Shown piece after piece: positions 36,012-44,147 of a DNA stretch of 64,000 bases. This DNA is from Sphingopyxis macrogoltabida. GTDB taxonomy: Bacteria > Pseudomonadota > Alphaproteobacteria > Sphingomonadales > Sphingomonadaceae. The notes under the pieces are model-generated. The model ran no database searches. It was not told the DNA's origin and was given only the letters and a program-made list of their open reading frames with translations. The stretch is from NCBI GenBank assembly GCA_003241685.1, contig QFPJ01000015.1, positions 3,344 to 67,343 on the forward strand, read 5' to 3'. Each line of letters begins with the position of its first letter. The first letter of the stretch is position 1. Position numbers and translations under genes: made by a program.

Positions 36012-37006
36012 GTATTGATCCAGTCGATGATGGGGTCCACTCCGTGGGCAAAGGGGTCGGTGCAAGGCAGCCCGAGCGCGTCGGACGTCTCCGCGCAGAT
36101 CCGGTCCGCTTCGGCAGGGGAAAGCTTCGACGTGTTGAGCGCGACCCCCACTGCCTGAACCGATGGGCTGGTCAGCCGCGCGGTCTGAAGATTGGCGTCC
36201 AGAGTTTCGCGAAGACCCGGCATCGAATAGTGCGGAAGACCGCGCATATGCGGGCGCACCGGGTCGTGACACAATAGCAGGGCATCGGGCTGCGCGCCGT
36301 GCAGCAGCCCCGTGGACACGCCCGCGAACGACGGGTGGAACAGCGATCCCTGCCCTTCGATCAGGTCCCAGCCGTCATCGTCACGGGCCGGCGAAATCTG
36401 TTCGATCGCCCCCGAAATGAAATCCGCGATCACGGCATCGAGCGGCACGCCGCTGCCCGCGATCAGAATTCCCGTCTGACCCGTTGCGCGAAAATCGGCC
36501 TGCATACCGCGCGCCCGCATGCCGCGTTCCAGGCACAGCGTGGCATACATCTTGCCGACCGAACAATCGGTCCCGACCGTCAGCAGACGCCGGCCCGCGC
36601 GCGGCTTCCCATTACCGACCGGAATGTCCGGACGCGGGTCGCGCACATCGTGCAACTGGCGGCCGTGCCGCGCCGCGGCCGCCACCAGCGCGGGTTCGTC
36701 GCGCAATCGGTTGTGCAGGCCCGATGCGATGTTCAGCCCCGCCTCGATGGCCGCCAGCGCATCGCGCACCAGCTCGTCGCCCAGCTTGCCGCCGGCGTTG
36801 GCGATGCCCAGAACCAGCGTCCTGGCCCCGGCGGCGACGGCCTGGGCAAAGTCCATGCGCGGCAGGTCGAGCGTCAGCTCGCAGTCGTCGTGCCGAAATT
36901 CGCCGACGCATTCGTCCGGCCGGAACACCGCAAGACCACGCGAGGTCTTGATACCGACGTCGTCATTCACATGGCCGAGGTAGAGAAGATAGGGACTGGC
37001 GATCAT
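35969..37006 (-). CDS. dgcN: DUF1611 protein, probable D-glutamate N-acetyltransferase
   Basis: 345 residues of the DUF1611 family. The C-terminal half carries a P-loop GTDCSVGKMY (about residues 144-153), then ATGQTGILIAGSGVPLDAV and DLIEGQGSLFHPSFAGV. The N-terminal half has DVGIKTSRGLAVFRPDECVGEFR. A Pseudoalteromonas homologue, DgcN, transfers an acetyl group to D-glutamate, and its gene is adjacent to dgcA as here. It is the first gene of the leftward operon dgcN-dgcA-deacylase-receptor-deacylase. A perfect short dyad lies about 50 bases upstream. The enzyme is cytoplasmic, unlike the two deacylases. Confidence 0.85.
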   Translation of the reverse strand: MIASPYLLYLGHVNDDVGIKTSRGLAVFRPDECVGEFRHDDCELTLDLPRMDFAQAVAAGARTLVLGIANAGGKLGDELVRDALAAIEAGLNIASGLHNRLRDEPALVAAAARHGRQLHDVRDPRPDIPVGNGKPRAGRRLLTVGTDCSVGKMYATLCLERGMRARGMQADFRATGQTGILIAGSGVPLDAVIADFISGAIEQISPARDDDGWDLIEGQGSLFHPSFAGVSTGLLHGAQPDALLLCHDPVRPHMRGLPHYSMPGLRETLDANLQTARLTSPSVQAVGVALNTSKLSPAEADRICAETSDALGLPCTDPFAHGVDPIIDWINTCFEPSSRKATLSL

Positions 37007-37057
37007 AGATGCCTCTCAAATGGGACATCTCATCATGACGAAAGTTTCGGATCGATA

Positions 37058-37071
37058 CGTCTTCAAAGACG
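37058..37071. promoter_or_regulatory. perfect dyad upstream of dgcN
   Basis: CGTCTT (37058-37063) and AAGACG (37066-37071) are perfect inverted arms separated by two bases, 52 bases before the dgcN start. A regulator site is plausible. The LysR gene at 27894-28787 is the nearest candidate, but the dyad is not of T-N11-A form. Confidence 0.35.
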
Positions 37072-37175
37072 GCGCCAAGTCATAACCCAAAGCTATAGGC
37101 GCGGTCCGGTGTCGCCTCCGTGTCCGCAGCGCGCCGGCCTGGCCTGCGGAGGATCACGAAAACAGGGGGGCGTCT

Positions 37176-37340
37176 TCAGCGTCCCAGAAAATGCTGCTTT
37201 GTCGCCGCCAGCAGCGGGCTCGATCCGTCCGGCATATGATCATAGTTGATCGCCCAGATGATCGCCCCGCCCAGCCGGCGGTTTCGCACATAGCGCGCCT
37301 TTGCCGCGATCGATTCGGAATTTTCGAACGACAGGAAGCC
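37176..37340 (-). pseudogene. 3-prime remnant of a GH18 chitinase-like gene
   Basis: The minus strand encodes about 54 residues ending in a TGA at 37176. They match the end of GH18 barrels: LSFENSESIAAKARYVRN, then RLGGAIIWAINYDHMPDG and a final LLAATKQHFLGR. There is no start codon, and the frame is closed by a stop at 37380-37382, right beside the end of the aldehyde dehydrogenase gene (37388). The barrel and active site are gone, so this is a remnant left by a deletion or rearrangement. The rest of the gap 37007-37387 holds the dgcN promoter region and a GC-rich junction (37341-37379) with nothing further recognised. Confidence 0.7.
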
Positions 37341-37387
37341 GGCTGCCGGCCCCCGGCCGGCCGGGTCAGGCCGCCGGGTTCAACGCG

Positions 37388-38842
37388 CTATTTCTTGAGT
37401 TCGCGTGCCAGTGTCTTGGCGGTCGCCTTGCCATAGGGCGGCTTGAAACCCGCGAGCCCCGCGACATCGAATTTCGGTTGGCGATAGACGGCGCGCGCGT
37501 GGCTGAAGGTGCGGAATCCGTCGACCCCGTGATAATTGCCCATCCCCGACGGACCGACGCCGCCGAAGGGCAGATCCTCCATCGCATTGTGGAACAGGAC
37601 GTCGTTGACCGTGACGCCGCCCGAGATCGTGCGCGTCAGCACGCGGTCTTCCTCGCTCTTGTCCTGTCCGAAATAATAAAGGCCGAGCGGGCGGTCGCGG
37701 CCGTTCACATAATCGATCGCCTCGTCGATCGTCCGGTAGGTCCTGACCGGCAGCACGGGGCCGAAGATTTCCTCCTGCATCACCTTCATGTCGTCGGTCG
37801 GGTTGCGGACGATGTGGAGCGGCATCTTGTGCCCGTTGGCGCTCGCGAAATCCTCATTCCCCGGATTGACCTCGATCACCTCGGCGCCCTTGTCGCGCGC
37901 GTCGGCCAGATAGGATTGCAGGCGGTCGTAATTGCGGCCGTTCACGACCGACGTGTAATCGTCGTTGGCCAGCAGCGCCGGATAAAGGGCGGTCGCGCCC
38001 CGGACGACGCTGTCGATCACCGCGTCTTCCTGATCATCGGGAACCAGCAGATAGTCGGGCGCAAGGCAGATTTGCCCGGCGTTCATCATCTTGCCGAGCG
38101 CGACGCGCTGGCCGACCAGTTCCTTGTTCGCGCTGCGCCCGACGAAGGTCGGCGATTTGCCGCCCAACTCCAGCGTCACGGGGACCAGATTGTCGGCCGC
38201 CGCGCGCATGATATGCTTTCCGACGCTGGTCGCGCCGGTAAAGATCAGATGGTCGAAGGCGAGCTTCGAAAAAGCGATGCCGACATCGGCGTCGCCGGTG
38301 AACACCGCCATTTCGCTTTCGTCGAAATAGTCGGGCACCAGCCGCGCCATCAGCGCCGAGACATGTTCGGTGAATTCGGACGGCTTCACCATCGCGCGGT
38401 TGCCCGCCGCCAATATCCCCGCCATCGGCACGAAGACCATGCCGATCGGAAAGTTCCAGGGCGCCACGACGCCGACGACGCCCTTCGGCTGATACACCAC
38501 CTCCGCCTTCGCGCCGAGCAGGCCGAGCGGAAAGGTCGGTTTGCGCTTCTCGCCTTTCGCCCAGCCCGCCATATGCTTTCTGGCATGCTTCAGGGCGCTG
38601 ACCGACGGCATGATGTCGGTCATCAGCGTCTGTTCGCGGCTGCGGTGCCCGAAATCCTCGCTCACCGCCTTCGCGAATTCTTCGGCATTGTCGACCAGCA
38701 GCGCGATCGCGCGGTCGATGCGGTCGGACCGGACGGCGAGAGATTCGGGCATGGCGGCCGTAAAGCTCGCCTTCTGCGCCGCGAGCACGTCGTGCATGCG
38801 CGCGGTTTCTCCGGCGATATCCTGTTTGATCGCGGTGGCCAT
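37388..38842 (-). CDS. aldehyde dehydrogenase, coniferyl-aldehyde-dehydrogenase type
   Basis: 484 residues. The catalytic cysteine is in NAGQICLAPDYLLVP, the general-base glutamate in LELGGKSPTFVG, the NAD site in FTGATSVGKHIM, and the oxyanion-side asparagine in APWNFPIGM. The short form with the long C-terminal KPPYGKATAKTLARELKK tail is that of CalB-type enzymes, which oxidise coniferyl aldehyde and long-chain aldehydes. ATG at 38842 was chosen by homology. It diverges from the thiolase gene across 162 bp. A role for lignin-type aldehydes would suit the aromatic island, but general aldehyde removal is equally possible. Confidence 0.9.
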   Translation of the reverse strand: MATAIKQDIAGETARMHDVLAAQKASFTAAMPESLAVRSDRIDRAIALLVDNAEEFAKAVSEDFGHRSREQTLMTDIMPSVSALKHARKHMAGWAKGEKRKPTFPLGLLGAKAEVVYQPKGVVGVVAPWNFPIGMVFVPMAGILAAGNRAMVKPSEFTEHVSALMARLVPDYFDESEMAVFTGDADVGIAFSKLAFDHLIFTGATSVGKHIMRAAADNLVPVTLELGGKSPTFVGRSANKELVGQRVALGKMMNAGQICLAPDYLLVPDDQEDAVIDSVVRGATALYPALLANDDYTSVVNGRNYDRLQSYLADARDKGAEVIEVNPGNEDFASANGHKMPLHIVRNPTDDMKVMQEEIFGPVLPVRTYRTIDEAIDYVNGRDRPLGLYYFGQDKSEEDRVLTRTISGGVTVNDVLFHNAMEDLPFGGVGPSGMGNYHGVDGFRTFSHARAVYRQPKFDVAGLAGFKPPYGKATAKTLARELKK

Positions 38843-39004
38843 GACCCGTCTCCCTGATTGAATTTGCGCGCGGTGTTTGATCACGCCGCGCAGCGGGTTG
38901 CAAGATGAAACCTGCCGTCCCATCTTTCCCCCACCCCTTTCGCGCATGCAGCAAAGGCGCTAAGCGACCCGCCGACGTATCTTTCCCTTACGGAGTCTCT
39001 CGAT

Positions 39005-40192
39005 ATGACCGCCACCGATCCCGTCGTCTTTCTGTCCTATGCCCGTACCCCGATGGGCGGCATGCAGGGCGCGTTGTCGGACGCGAGCGCGACCGATCTG
39101 GGCGCCACCGCGGTCAAGGCCGCGGTCGAGCGCGCCGGCGTGTCGGGCGACGATGTCGAGCGTATCTATATGGGCTGCGTCCTGCCCGCCGGGCTGGGCC
39201 AAGCGCCCGCGCGTCAGGCCGCGATCAAGGCCGGCCTGCCGAAGTCGGTGCAGGCGACGACCGTCAACAAGGTCTGCGGTTCGGGCATGCAGACGGTGAT
39301 CATGGGCGCCGAAGCCCTTGCCGCGGGCAGCATCGACCTGGTGGTCGCGGGCGGCATGGAATCGATGACCAACGCCCCCTATCTGCTCAAGAAGCATCGC
39401 TCGGGCGCGCGGATCGGCCACGACACCGCCTATGACCATATGTTCCTCGACGGGCTGGAGGACGCCTATGACGCCGGCCGCGCGATGGGCACCTTTGCGC
39501 AGGATACCGCCGACGGTTATCAGCTCAGCCGCGAATCGCAGGACGGCTATGCCATCGAATCGCTGAAGCGCGCGCAGGCGGCGATCGCCGACGGCGCCTT
39601 TGCCGCCGAAATCACGCCGGTCACGCTGACGACGCGCAAGGGCGAGGTCGTGGTCGATACCGACGAACAGCCCGGCAAGGGCAATCCCGACAAGATCCCG
39701 ACGCTGCGTCCTGCCTTTGCCAAGGACGGCACGATCACGGCGGCGACCAGTTCGTCGATCTCCGACGGCGCGGCGGCTGTCGTGCTGACGCGCCAGTCGG
39801 TCGCCGATGCGAAGGGCGCGAAGCCGGTCGCCCGGCTGGTCGCGCACGCCGCGCACGCGCAGGAACCGAAGGATTTCACGATCGCTCCCGTCGGCGCGAT
39901 CAACAAGGTGCTGGAAAAGGCCGGATGGTCGATCGGCGACGTCGACCTGTTCGAAGTCAACGAAGCCTTTGCCTGCGTCGCGATGTTCGCGATGCACGAC
40001 CTGGGCATTCCGCACGACAAGATCAACGTCCACGGCGGCGCGACCGCGCTCGGCCATCCGATCGGCGCCAGCGGCACCCGCATCATCACCACGCTGATCG
40101 CGGCGCTCCAGCGCCACGGCAAGACGCGCGGCATCGCCAGCCTGTGCATCGGCGGCGGCGAAGCCACGGCGGTGGCGGTCGAACTCATCTGA
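39005..40192 (+). CDS. acetyl-CoA C-acetyltransferase (biosynthetic-type thiolase)
   Basis: 395 residues of the classical thiolase family with all catalytic parts: nucleophile cysteine in NKVCGSGMQ, NEAFACV, GGATALGHPIGASGTR and CIGGGEATAV with the second cysteine. It joins two acetyl-CoA to acetoacetyl-CoA or runs in reverse. CGGAG lies upstream of the ATG as a ribosome site. It is a single-gene unit closed by a strong hairpin at 40229-40254. In contrast to the thiolase-fold protein at 9619-10773 it keeps both cysteines, which makes a good control for that finding. Confidence 0.94.
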   Translation: MTATDPVVFLSYARTPMGGMQGALSDASATDLGATAVKAAVERAGVSGDDVERIYMGCVLPAGLGQAPARQAAIKAGLPKSVQATTVNKVCGSGMQTVIMGAEALAAGSIDLVVAGGMESMTNAPYLLKKHRSGARIGHDTAYDHMFLDGLEDAYDAGRAMGTFAQDTADGYQLSRESQDGYAIESLKRAQAAIADGAFAAEITPVTLTTRKGEVVVDTDEQPGKGNPDKIPTLRPAFAKDGTITAATSSSISDGAAAVVLTRQSVADAKGAKPVARLVAHAAHAQEPKDFTIAPVGAINKVLEKAGWSIGDVDLFEVNEAFACVAMFAMHDLGIPHDKINVHGGATALGHPIGASGTRIITTLIAALQRHGKTRGIASLCIGGGEATAVAVELI

Positions 40193-40228
40193 TCGATCGT
40201 CTCCCCTCGCCTTTTTTAAAAAAGTTGC

Positions 40229-40254
40229 ATGGCGCCGTCGCAAGACGGCGCCAT
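40229..40254 (+). terminator. hairpin terminator after the thiolase gene
   Basis: ATGGCGCCGTC (40229-40239) and GACGGCGCCAT (40244-40254) form a perfect 11-bp stem with a GCAA tetraloop, 36 bases past the thiolase stop. It is preceded by TTTTTTAAAAAA and followed by TTCGTCG. The stem strength and position support transcription termination, though the trailing T run is short. Confidence 0.75.
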
Positions 40255-40268
40255 TTCGTCGTCGGGGC

Positions 40269-40288
40269 GCGACACTTTGCGACACTCA
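40269..40288 (+). promoter_or_regulatory. tandem 10-bp direct repeat upstream of the rcnB-like gene
   Basis: GCGACACTTTGCGACACTCA contains two GCGACACT half-sites exactly 10 bases apart, the spacing used by OmpR/PhoB-family response regulators. It lies 112 bases before the rcnB-like ATG. Sixteen of its 20 bases are identical to the repeat upstream of the EF-hand gene (61649-61668, minus strand), in the same orientation relative to the gene. Confidence 0.6.
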
Positions 40289-40400
40289 TGTCCCGAAAAT
40301 AAACGGCGCATTCCGGCTCCGTTCAAAACGACTCGCCTAATCCTTTCCCTGTCATCGGGCAGATCCCCCTCCCCCCTGACGGATTGAAAGGAATGGCATC

Positions 40401-40868
40401 ATGAAGAAGACCAAATTTCTCGCCGCCGGCCTGATCGCCGCGATGATGGTCCCCGCCGTCGCGCAGGCCCAGACCCGCGACATTCGCGAAGACCGCCGCG
40501 ATGTCCGTGAGGAGCGCCGCGAATATAACAACGCCCTGCGCTATGGCGATCGCGGCGACGTGCGCGAGGAACGCCGTGAATATCGCGACGCGAAGCAAGA
40601 TTTGCGCAACAGCCAGCGCGACTGGCGCCGCGACACGCGCTATCAGAATTATCGCGCGCCGTTCAAATATCAGCAGTTCCGCGTCGGATCGACGCTCCGT
40701 TCGACCTATTACGCGCCAGCTTACCGTCCCGCGTGGGACAATCGCTGGGGCGTACCGCGGGCCGGTCGCAACCTGACCTATGTCCGCCACTATAACGACC
40801 TGCTGCTCGTTAACGAGCGCAACGGCAAGGTGGTGAAGGTCTATCGCAACCACTTCCGGTGGCGGTAA
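40401..40868 (+). CDS. RcnB-family periplasmic protein
   Basis: 155 residues. Signal peptide FLAAGLIAAMMVPAVAQAQ. Then an Arg/Glu/Asp-rich stretch with repeated REDRRDVREERREY and REERREYRDAKQDL units (about residues 26-75), and a C-terminal RcnB-like domain (WGVPRAGRNLTYVRHYNDLLLVNERNGKVV). RcnB helps keep nickel and cobalt balance in E. coli; here metal handling is inferred from the family. AAAGGA lies before the ATG. It is a single-gene unit with a tandem direct repeat upstream and an intrinsic terminator (40893-40920) downstream. Confidence 0.85.
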   Translation: MKKTKFLAAGLIAAMMVPAVAQAQTRDIREDRRDVREERREYNNALRYGDRGDVREERREYRDAKQDLRNSQRDWRRDTRYQNYRAPFKYQQFRVGSTLRSTYYAPAYRPAWDNRWGVPRAGRNLTYVRHYNDLLLVNERNGKVVKVYRNHFRWR

Positions 40869-40892
40869 TCCCGATCGCTGAATAATGCGGAG

Positions 40893-40920
40893 GGGCCGGG
40901 CGGAAACGTCCGGCCCTTTT
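40893..40920 (+). terminator. intrinsic terminator after the rcnB-like gene
   Basis: GGGCCGG (40893-40899) and CCGGCCC (40910-40916) pair around a GCGGAAACGT loop and are followed by TTTT. This is a standard Rho-independent terminator, 24 bases after the stop codon, lying between two convergent genes. Confidence 0.8.
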
Positions 40921-40945
40921 GCCGTGCCGCGCGTCGCCCGGCGCC

Positions 40946-41404
40946 TCAGTCGCCCCAGATATGATCGGTGCGGACCCAGCCCCCGCGCCCCTTCACGTCG
41001 AAGCGGCACCATCCGTCCCGGCAATCGGTGATCCGCCCCACCACGCCCGGCTGGGCACGATAGGCAATCGCCGCCGCGTCATCCGGTTCGGCGCGCAGCG
41101 GCCGGATCTCGTCGGTGACGATCGCGGTCCGCGTCCGGCTGAGCAGGCGCGCCGCCATCCACCCCTGCGTACCGTCGGGGTCCTCGATCTTGCGCCAATT
41201 CTCGTGCCGCGCGATCACCTTTACCGGCAGGTCCTTGCGCCGATATTCCCAGATCACCGGAACGTCGGGCGACGGCCCCTTGCGCATCCGCGCCTCATCG
41301 ACGCTGATCGACGCCCAATAGGGCAGCGCGGGGTCGGATTGCGCCACCGCCGGTCCCACCACGGCAAGGCTGAGCAGGGTCGCGGCGATTTTTCGGCTGG
41401 TCAT
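40946..41404 (-). CDS. secreted SH3-domain protein (bacterial SH3, DUF1058 type)
   Basis: 152 residues. A signal peptide (MTSRKIAATLLSLAVVGPAVAQ) leads into two SH3-like repeats: ARMRKGPSPDVPVIWEYRRKDLPVKV with WRKIEDPDGTQGWM, and a second with AQPGVVGRITDCRDGWCRFDV and GWVRTDHIWG. Such proteins are periplasmic or cell-wall-bound, with functions mostly unknown. The ATG at 41404 gives the best signal peptide; one at 41416 adds four residues. It converges with the rcnB-like gene and diverges from the 2-hydroxyacid dehydrogenase gene. Confidence 0.88.
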   Translation of the reverse strand: MTSRKIAATLLSLAVVGPAVAQSDPALPYWASISVDEARMRKGPSPDVPVIWEYRRKDLPVKVIARHENWRKIEDPDGTQGWMAARLLSRTRTAIVTDEIRPLRAEPDDAAAIAYRAQPGVVGRITDCRDGWCRFDVKGRGGWVRTDHIWGD

Positions 41405-41541
41405 GTCATCCGCCATGTCAAAATCGCCACCGCTTTTCAACCGCGCACCGCAGCATCGCCACCGTTCATCCACAGTCCCGCGCGCGCCACCGCCGCCTCG
41501 CCCCCTTGACCCCCGCGCGTCGGCGCGCTCTATCGGCGCCC

Positions 41542-42540
41542 ATGCCCGATTCATCCCGTCCCCGCCGCCCGCGCGTCATCGTCACCCGCCAGCTGATGCC
41601 CGCCGTCGAGGCGCGCATGGCCGAATTGTTCGATGTCGCGCTGTCGGCGAATGACCATGCCTTCACCAAGGACGAGCTGAAGGCGGCGGTCGCCGACTGC
41701 GACGTGCTGGTGCCGACCGTGACCGACGAAATCGATGCCGCGGTGATCGGCGCGGCGGGCGAACGGCTGAAACTGATCGCCAATTTCGGCGCCGGGGTCG
41801 ACCATATCGATCTGGCGGCCGCGCGCGCGAAGGGCATCATGGTGTCGAACACGCCGGGCGTCTTTACCGAAGACACCGCCGACATGACGATGGCGCTGAT
41901 CCTGTCCGTCCCGCGCCGGCTGGCGGAGGGGGAAAAGCTGATGCGGTCGGGCCGTTGGCAGGGCTGGGCCCCCAGCGCGATGCTGGGCCACCGCGTCGGC
42001 GGCAAGCTGCTCGGCATCGTCGGCATGGGGCGCATCGGGCTGGCGGTGGCGCGGCGCGCGCGCGCCTTCGGCCTGTCGATCCACTATCACAACCGCAAGC
42101 GCCTGCCCGCGGCGATCGAGGATGAACTGGGCGCCAGCTATCATGCCAGCGTCGACACGCTGCTGCGCATATCCGACGTCGTCACCCTGCACTGTCCGCA
42201 CACGAGCGAGACGCACGAACTGGTAAGCGCCGCGCGCATTTCGGCGATGAAGCCCACCGCCTATCTGATCAACACGGCGCGCGGCGAGGTGGTCGACGAA
42301 AAGGCGCTGATCGCCGCGCTCAAGACCCGCCGCATCGCGGGCGCCGGGCTCGACGTCTATACCCACGAACCCGCGGTCGACCCCGAACTGCTGGCGCTCG
42401 ACAATGTCGTGCTGCTCCCGCATCTGGGCTCGGCAACGATCGAGGGACGCGAGGCGTCGGGCGAAAAGGTCATCGCCAACATCCGCGCCTGGAGCGACGG
42501 GCACCGCCCACCGGACCAGGTGCTGGAGGGGTGGGCTTAG
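41542..42540 (+). CDS. D-2-hydroxyacid dehydrogenase (glyoxylate/hydroxypyruvate reductase type)
   Basis: 332 residues. NAD-binding GIVGMGRIGLAVARRARAFG, substrate arginine in NTARGEVVDEKAL, acid Glu in the YTHEPAVDPELL block and catalytic histidine in LLPHLGSAT. The N-terminal NFGAGVDHIDLAAARAKGI segment matches glyoxylate/glycerate reductases. It reduces glyoxylate or hydroxypyruvate with NAD(P)H or oxidises D-2-hydroxyacids. The ATG at 41542 was taken because it gives the usual N-terminus; an upstream ATG at 41506 would only add an Arg/Ala-rich stretch. It converges with the nitronate monooxygenase gene over a repeat. Confidence 0.92.
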   Translation: MPDSSRPRRPRVIVTRQLMPAVEARMAELFDVALSANDHAFTKDELKAAVADCDVLVPTVTDEIDAAVIGAAGERLKLIANFGAGVDHIDLAAARAKGIMVSNTPGVFTEDTADMTMALILSVPRRLAEGEKLMRSGRWQGWAPSAMLGHRVGGKLLGIVGMGRIGLAVARRARAFGLSIHYHNRKRLPAAIEDELGASYHASVDTLLRISDVVTLHCPHTSETHELVSAARISAMKPTAYLINTARGEVVDEKALIAALKTRRIAGAGLDVYTHEPAVDPELLALDNVVLLPHLGSATIEGREASGEKVIANIRAWSDGHRPPDQVLEGWA

Positions 42541-42570
42541 CGACATCCGCAGCGTGGGTGTAAGGCCGCT

Positions 42571-42652
42571 CTGGATTGCTTCGTCGCTTCGCTCCTCGCA
42601 ATGACGAAGCTATATAACGCACCGTCATTGCGAGTGAAGCGAAGCAATGACG
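42571..42652. repeat. inverted pair of a short dispersed repeat between convergent genes
   Basis: Two copies of the same element face each other: TGCTTCGTCGCTTCGCTCCT with CGCAATGACG (42577-42606), and CGTCATTGCGAGTGAAGCGA continuing AGCA (42623-42646). They can fold into a long hairpin. A third related copy lies at 51920-51941. Both sites sit between convergent genes, where such elements can act as two-way terminators. The family resembles small intergenic repeats common in sphingomonad genomes. Confidence 0.7.
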
Positions 42653-42659
42653 GGCGGGT

Positions 42660-44063
42660 TCAATCCCCCGTCAGAATCCGGTCGACGAGCTGTTTCACCG
42701 TCGGCGTGAAATTGTTCGAATAAAAGGGATCGGTCTTGAAATTGAACGCCGCGTGGCCCGCGAACATCAAATTCTGTTCGACGTCGCCGCCGTGCGCGAT
42801 GTCCTGCAGCGTCTTCTGGATGCAAAAGCTGCGCGGGTCGGCCAGATAGCCGGTCGAATAATCGTCATGGTCCTTCCATGCCGAAAAACCGCAGTGCGAC
42901 AGACAGCCCATGCAGTCGGCCTGATCCTTGCGGATCACCGCCTTGTCGGTTTCGGTGACGAAGACGACGGTGTTGTCGGGCGTCTTGAGCGCGGTGGTAT
43001 AGCCTTCGGCGACCCAGTCGCGCGCGCGGTCGCGGTCGTGCGGCGTGACCCAGAAATTCCGTCCCTTCACCCCGGCGTCGAGCTGGACGACATGGTCGCC
43101 CGCTTCCTGTTTCGAATAGGGCACCTGCCGTTCCGACCGCGCCTCCAGATCGCGCAGGAACGGATTGCGCACCGCGCTCGAATAAAAGCCGGTCGGCGAG
43201 AAGCGGTGGAGCAGCACATCGCCTTCGTCCAGGGTGCGCAGACGGTCCTTCCACGCCTGCGGGATCGGGCTTTCCTCGGTCAACAGGGGGCGCGTGCCAT
43301 ATTGAAAGACGATCTGCCCGAGTTCGGGATTGTCGATCCAGTCTTCCCAGTCGCGCAAATACCAGACGCCGCCCGCCATCACGATCGGCACATCGTCCGA
43401 AATGCCTTCGGCGCGCATCGTGTCGCGCAGCGCCTTGACGCGCGGATAGGGATCTTCGGGCCGGCGCGGGTCTTCGGCGTTCGACAGGCCGTTATGACCG
43501 CCGGCCAGCCACGGATCTTCATAAACCACCGCCGCCATCAGGTCGGCGACCTTGTGATAGGCGCGCTTCCACAGCGCGCGAAAGGCCCGCGCCGAGGAAA
43601 TGATCGGCAGGTAGTTCACATTGTGCCGCGCCGCGATCTCGCTGAGCTTGTACGGCATCCCCGCGCCACAGGTGACGCCGGTGACAAGGCCCTTCGTGCG
43701 TTCCAGAACGCCTTCCAGCACCTGCTGCGCGCCGCCCATTTCCCACAATACGTTGATGTTGATCGCGCCCTTGCCGCTGGCGATGTCATAGGCGCGCTTC
43801 ACCTGTTCGACGGCGCCGTCGATGGCGTAACGGATCAGTTCCTCGTGCCGGTCTTTGCGCGTCGCGGCATGATAGATTTGCGGAATGATATTGCCGTCGG
43901 CGTCATAACTGTCGGCATTGACGGCCGAAACGGTGCCGATCCCGCCGGCCGCCGCCCAGGCGCCGCTGGACGCATGGTTGGTCGCCGCGACGCCCTTGCC
44001 CCCTTCGACCAGCGGCCAGACTTCACGGCCGCCATAAAGGATGGGCTTCAAACCTTTGAACAC
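42660..44063 (-). CDS. nitronate monooxygenase / 2-nitropropane dioxygenase family protein
   Basis: 467 residues, longer than the about 330 of class I/II nitronate monooxygenases. The FMN-barrel pattern is seen in GIGTVSAVNAD, GLVTGVTCGAGMPYKLSEIA, VYEDPWLAGGHNGLSN and VPIVMAGGVWYLRD. The C-terminal about 150 residues include DQADCMGCLSHCGFSAWKDHDD, with three close cysteines of unknown role. The reaction would be flavin-dependent oxidation of a nitronate or related acid; the long C-terminal form is not a characterised type known to me. It is leftward, 84 bp behind the glycosyltransferase-facing gap and not overlapping any neighbour. Confidence 0.82.
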   Translation of the reverse strand: MFKGLKPILYGGREVWPLVEGGKGVAATNHASSGAWAAAGGIGTVSAVNADSYDADGNIIPQIYHAATRKDRHEELIRYAIDGAVEQVKRAYDIASGKGAININVLWEMGGAQQVLEGVLERTKGLVTGVTCGAGMPYKLSEIAARHNVNYLPIISSARAFRALWKRAYHKVADLMAAVVYEDPWLAGGHNGLSNAEDPRRPEDPYPRVKALRDTMRAEGISDDVPIVMAGGVWYLRDWEDWIDNPELGQIVFQYGTRPLLTEESPIPQAWKDRLRTLDEGDVLLHRFSPTGFYSSAVRNPFLRDLEARSERQVPYSKQEAGDHVVQLDAGVKGRNFWVTPHDRDRARDWVAEGYTTALKTPDNTVVFVTETDKAVIRKDQADCMGCLSHCGFSAWKDHDDYSTGYLADPRSFCIQKTLQDIAHGGDVEQNLMFAGHAAFNFKTDPFYSNNFTPTVKQLVDRILTGD

Positions 44064-44147
44064 GTTAAACCTTCTTTCTCTCCGCCGGCACGTCCCGCAT
44101 GCCAGCCCCCAATCGCCGCCTGCGTAAGCGGAATATAGGGACTTTTG

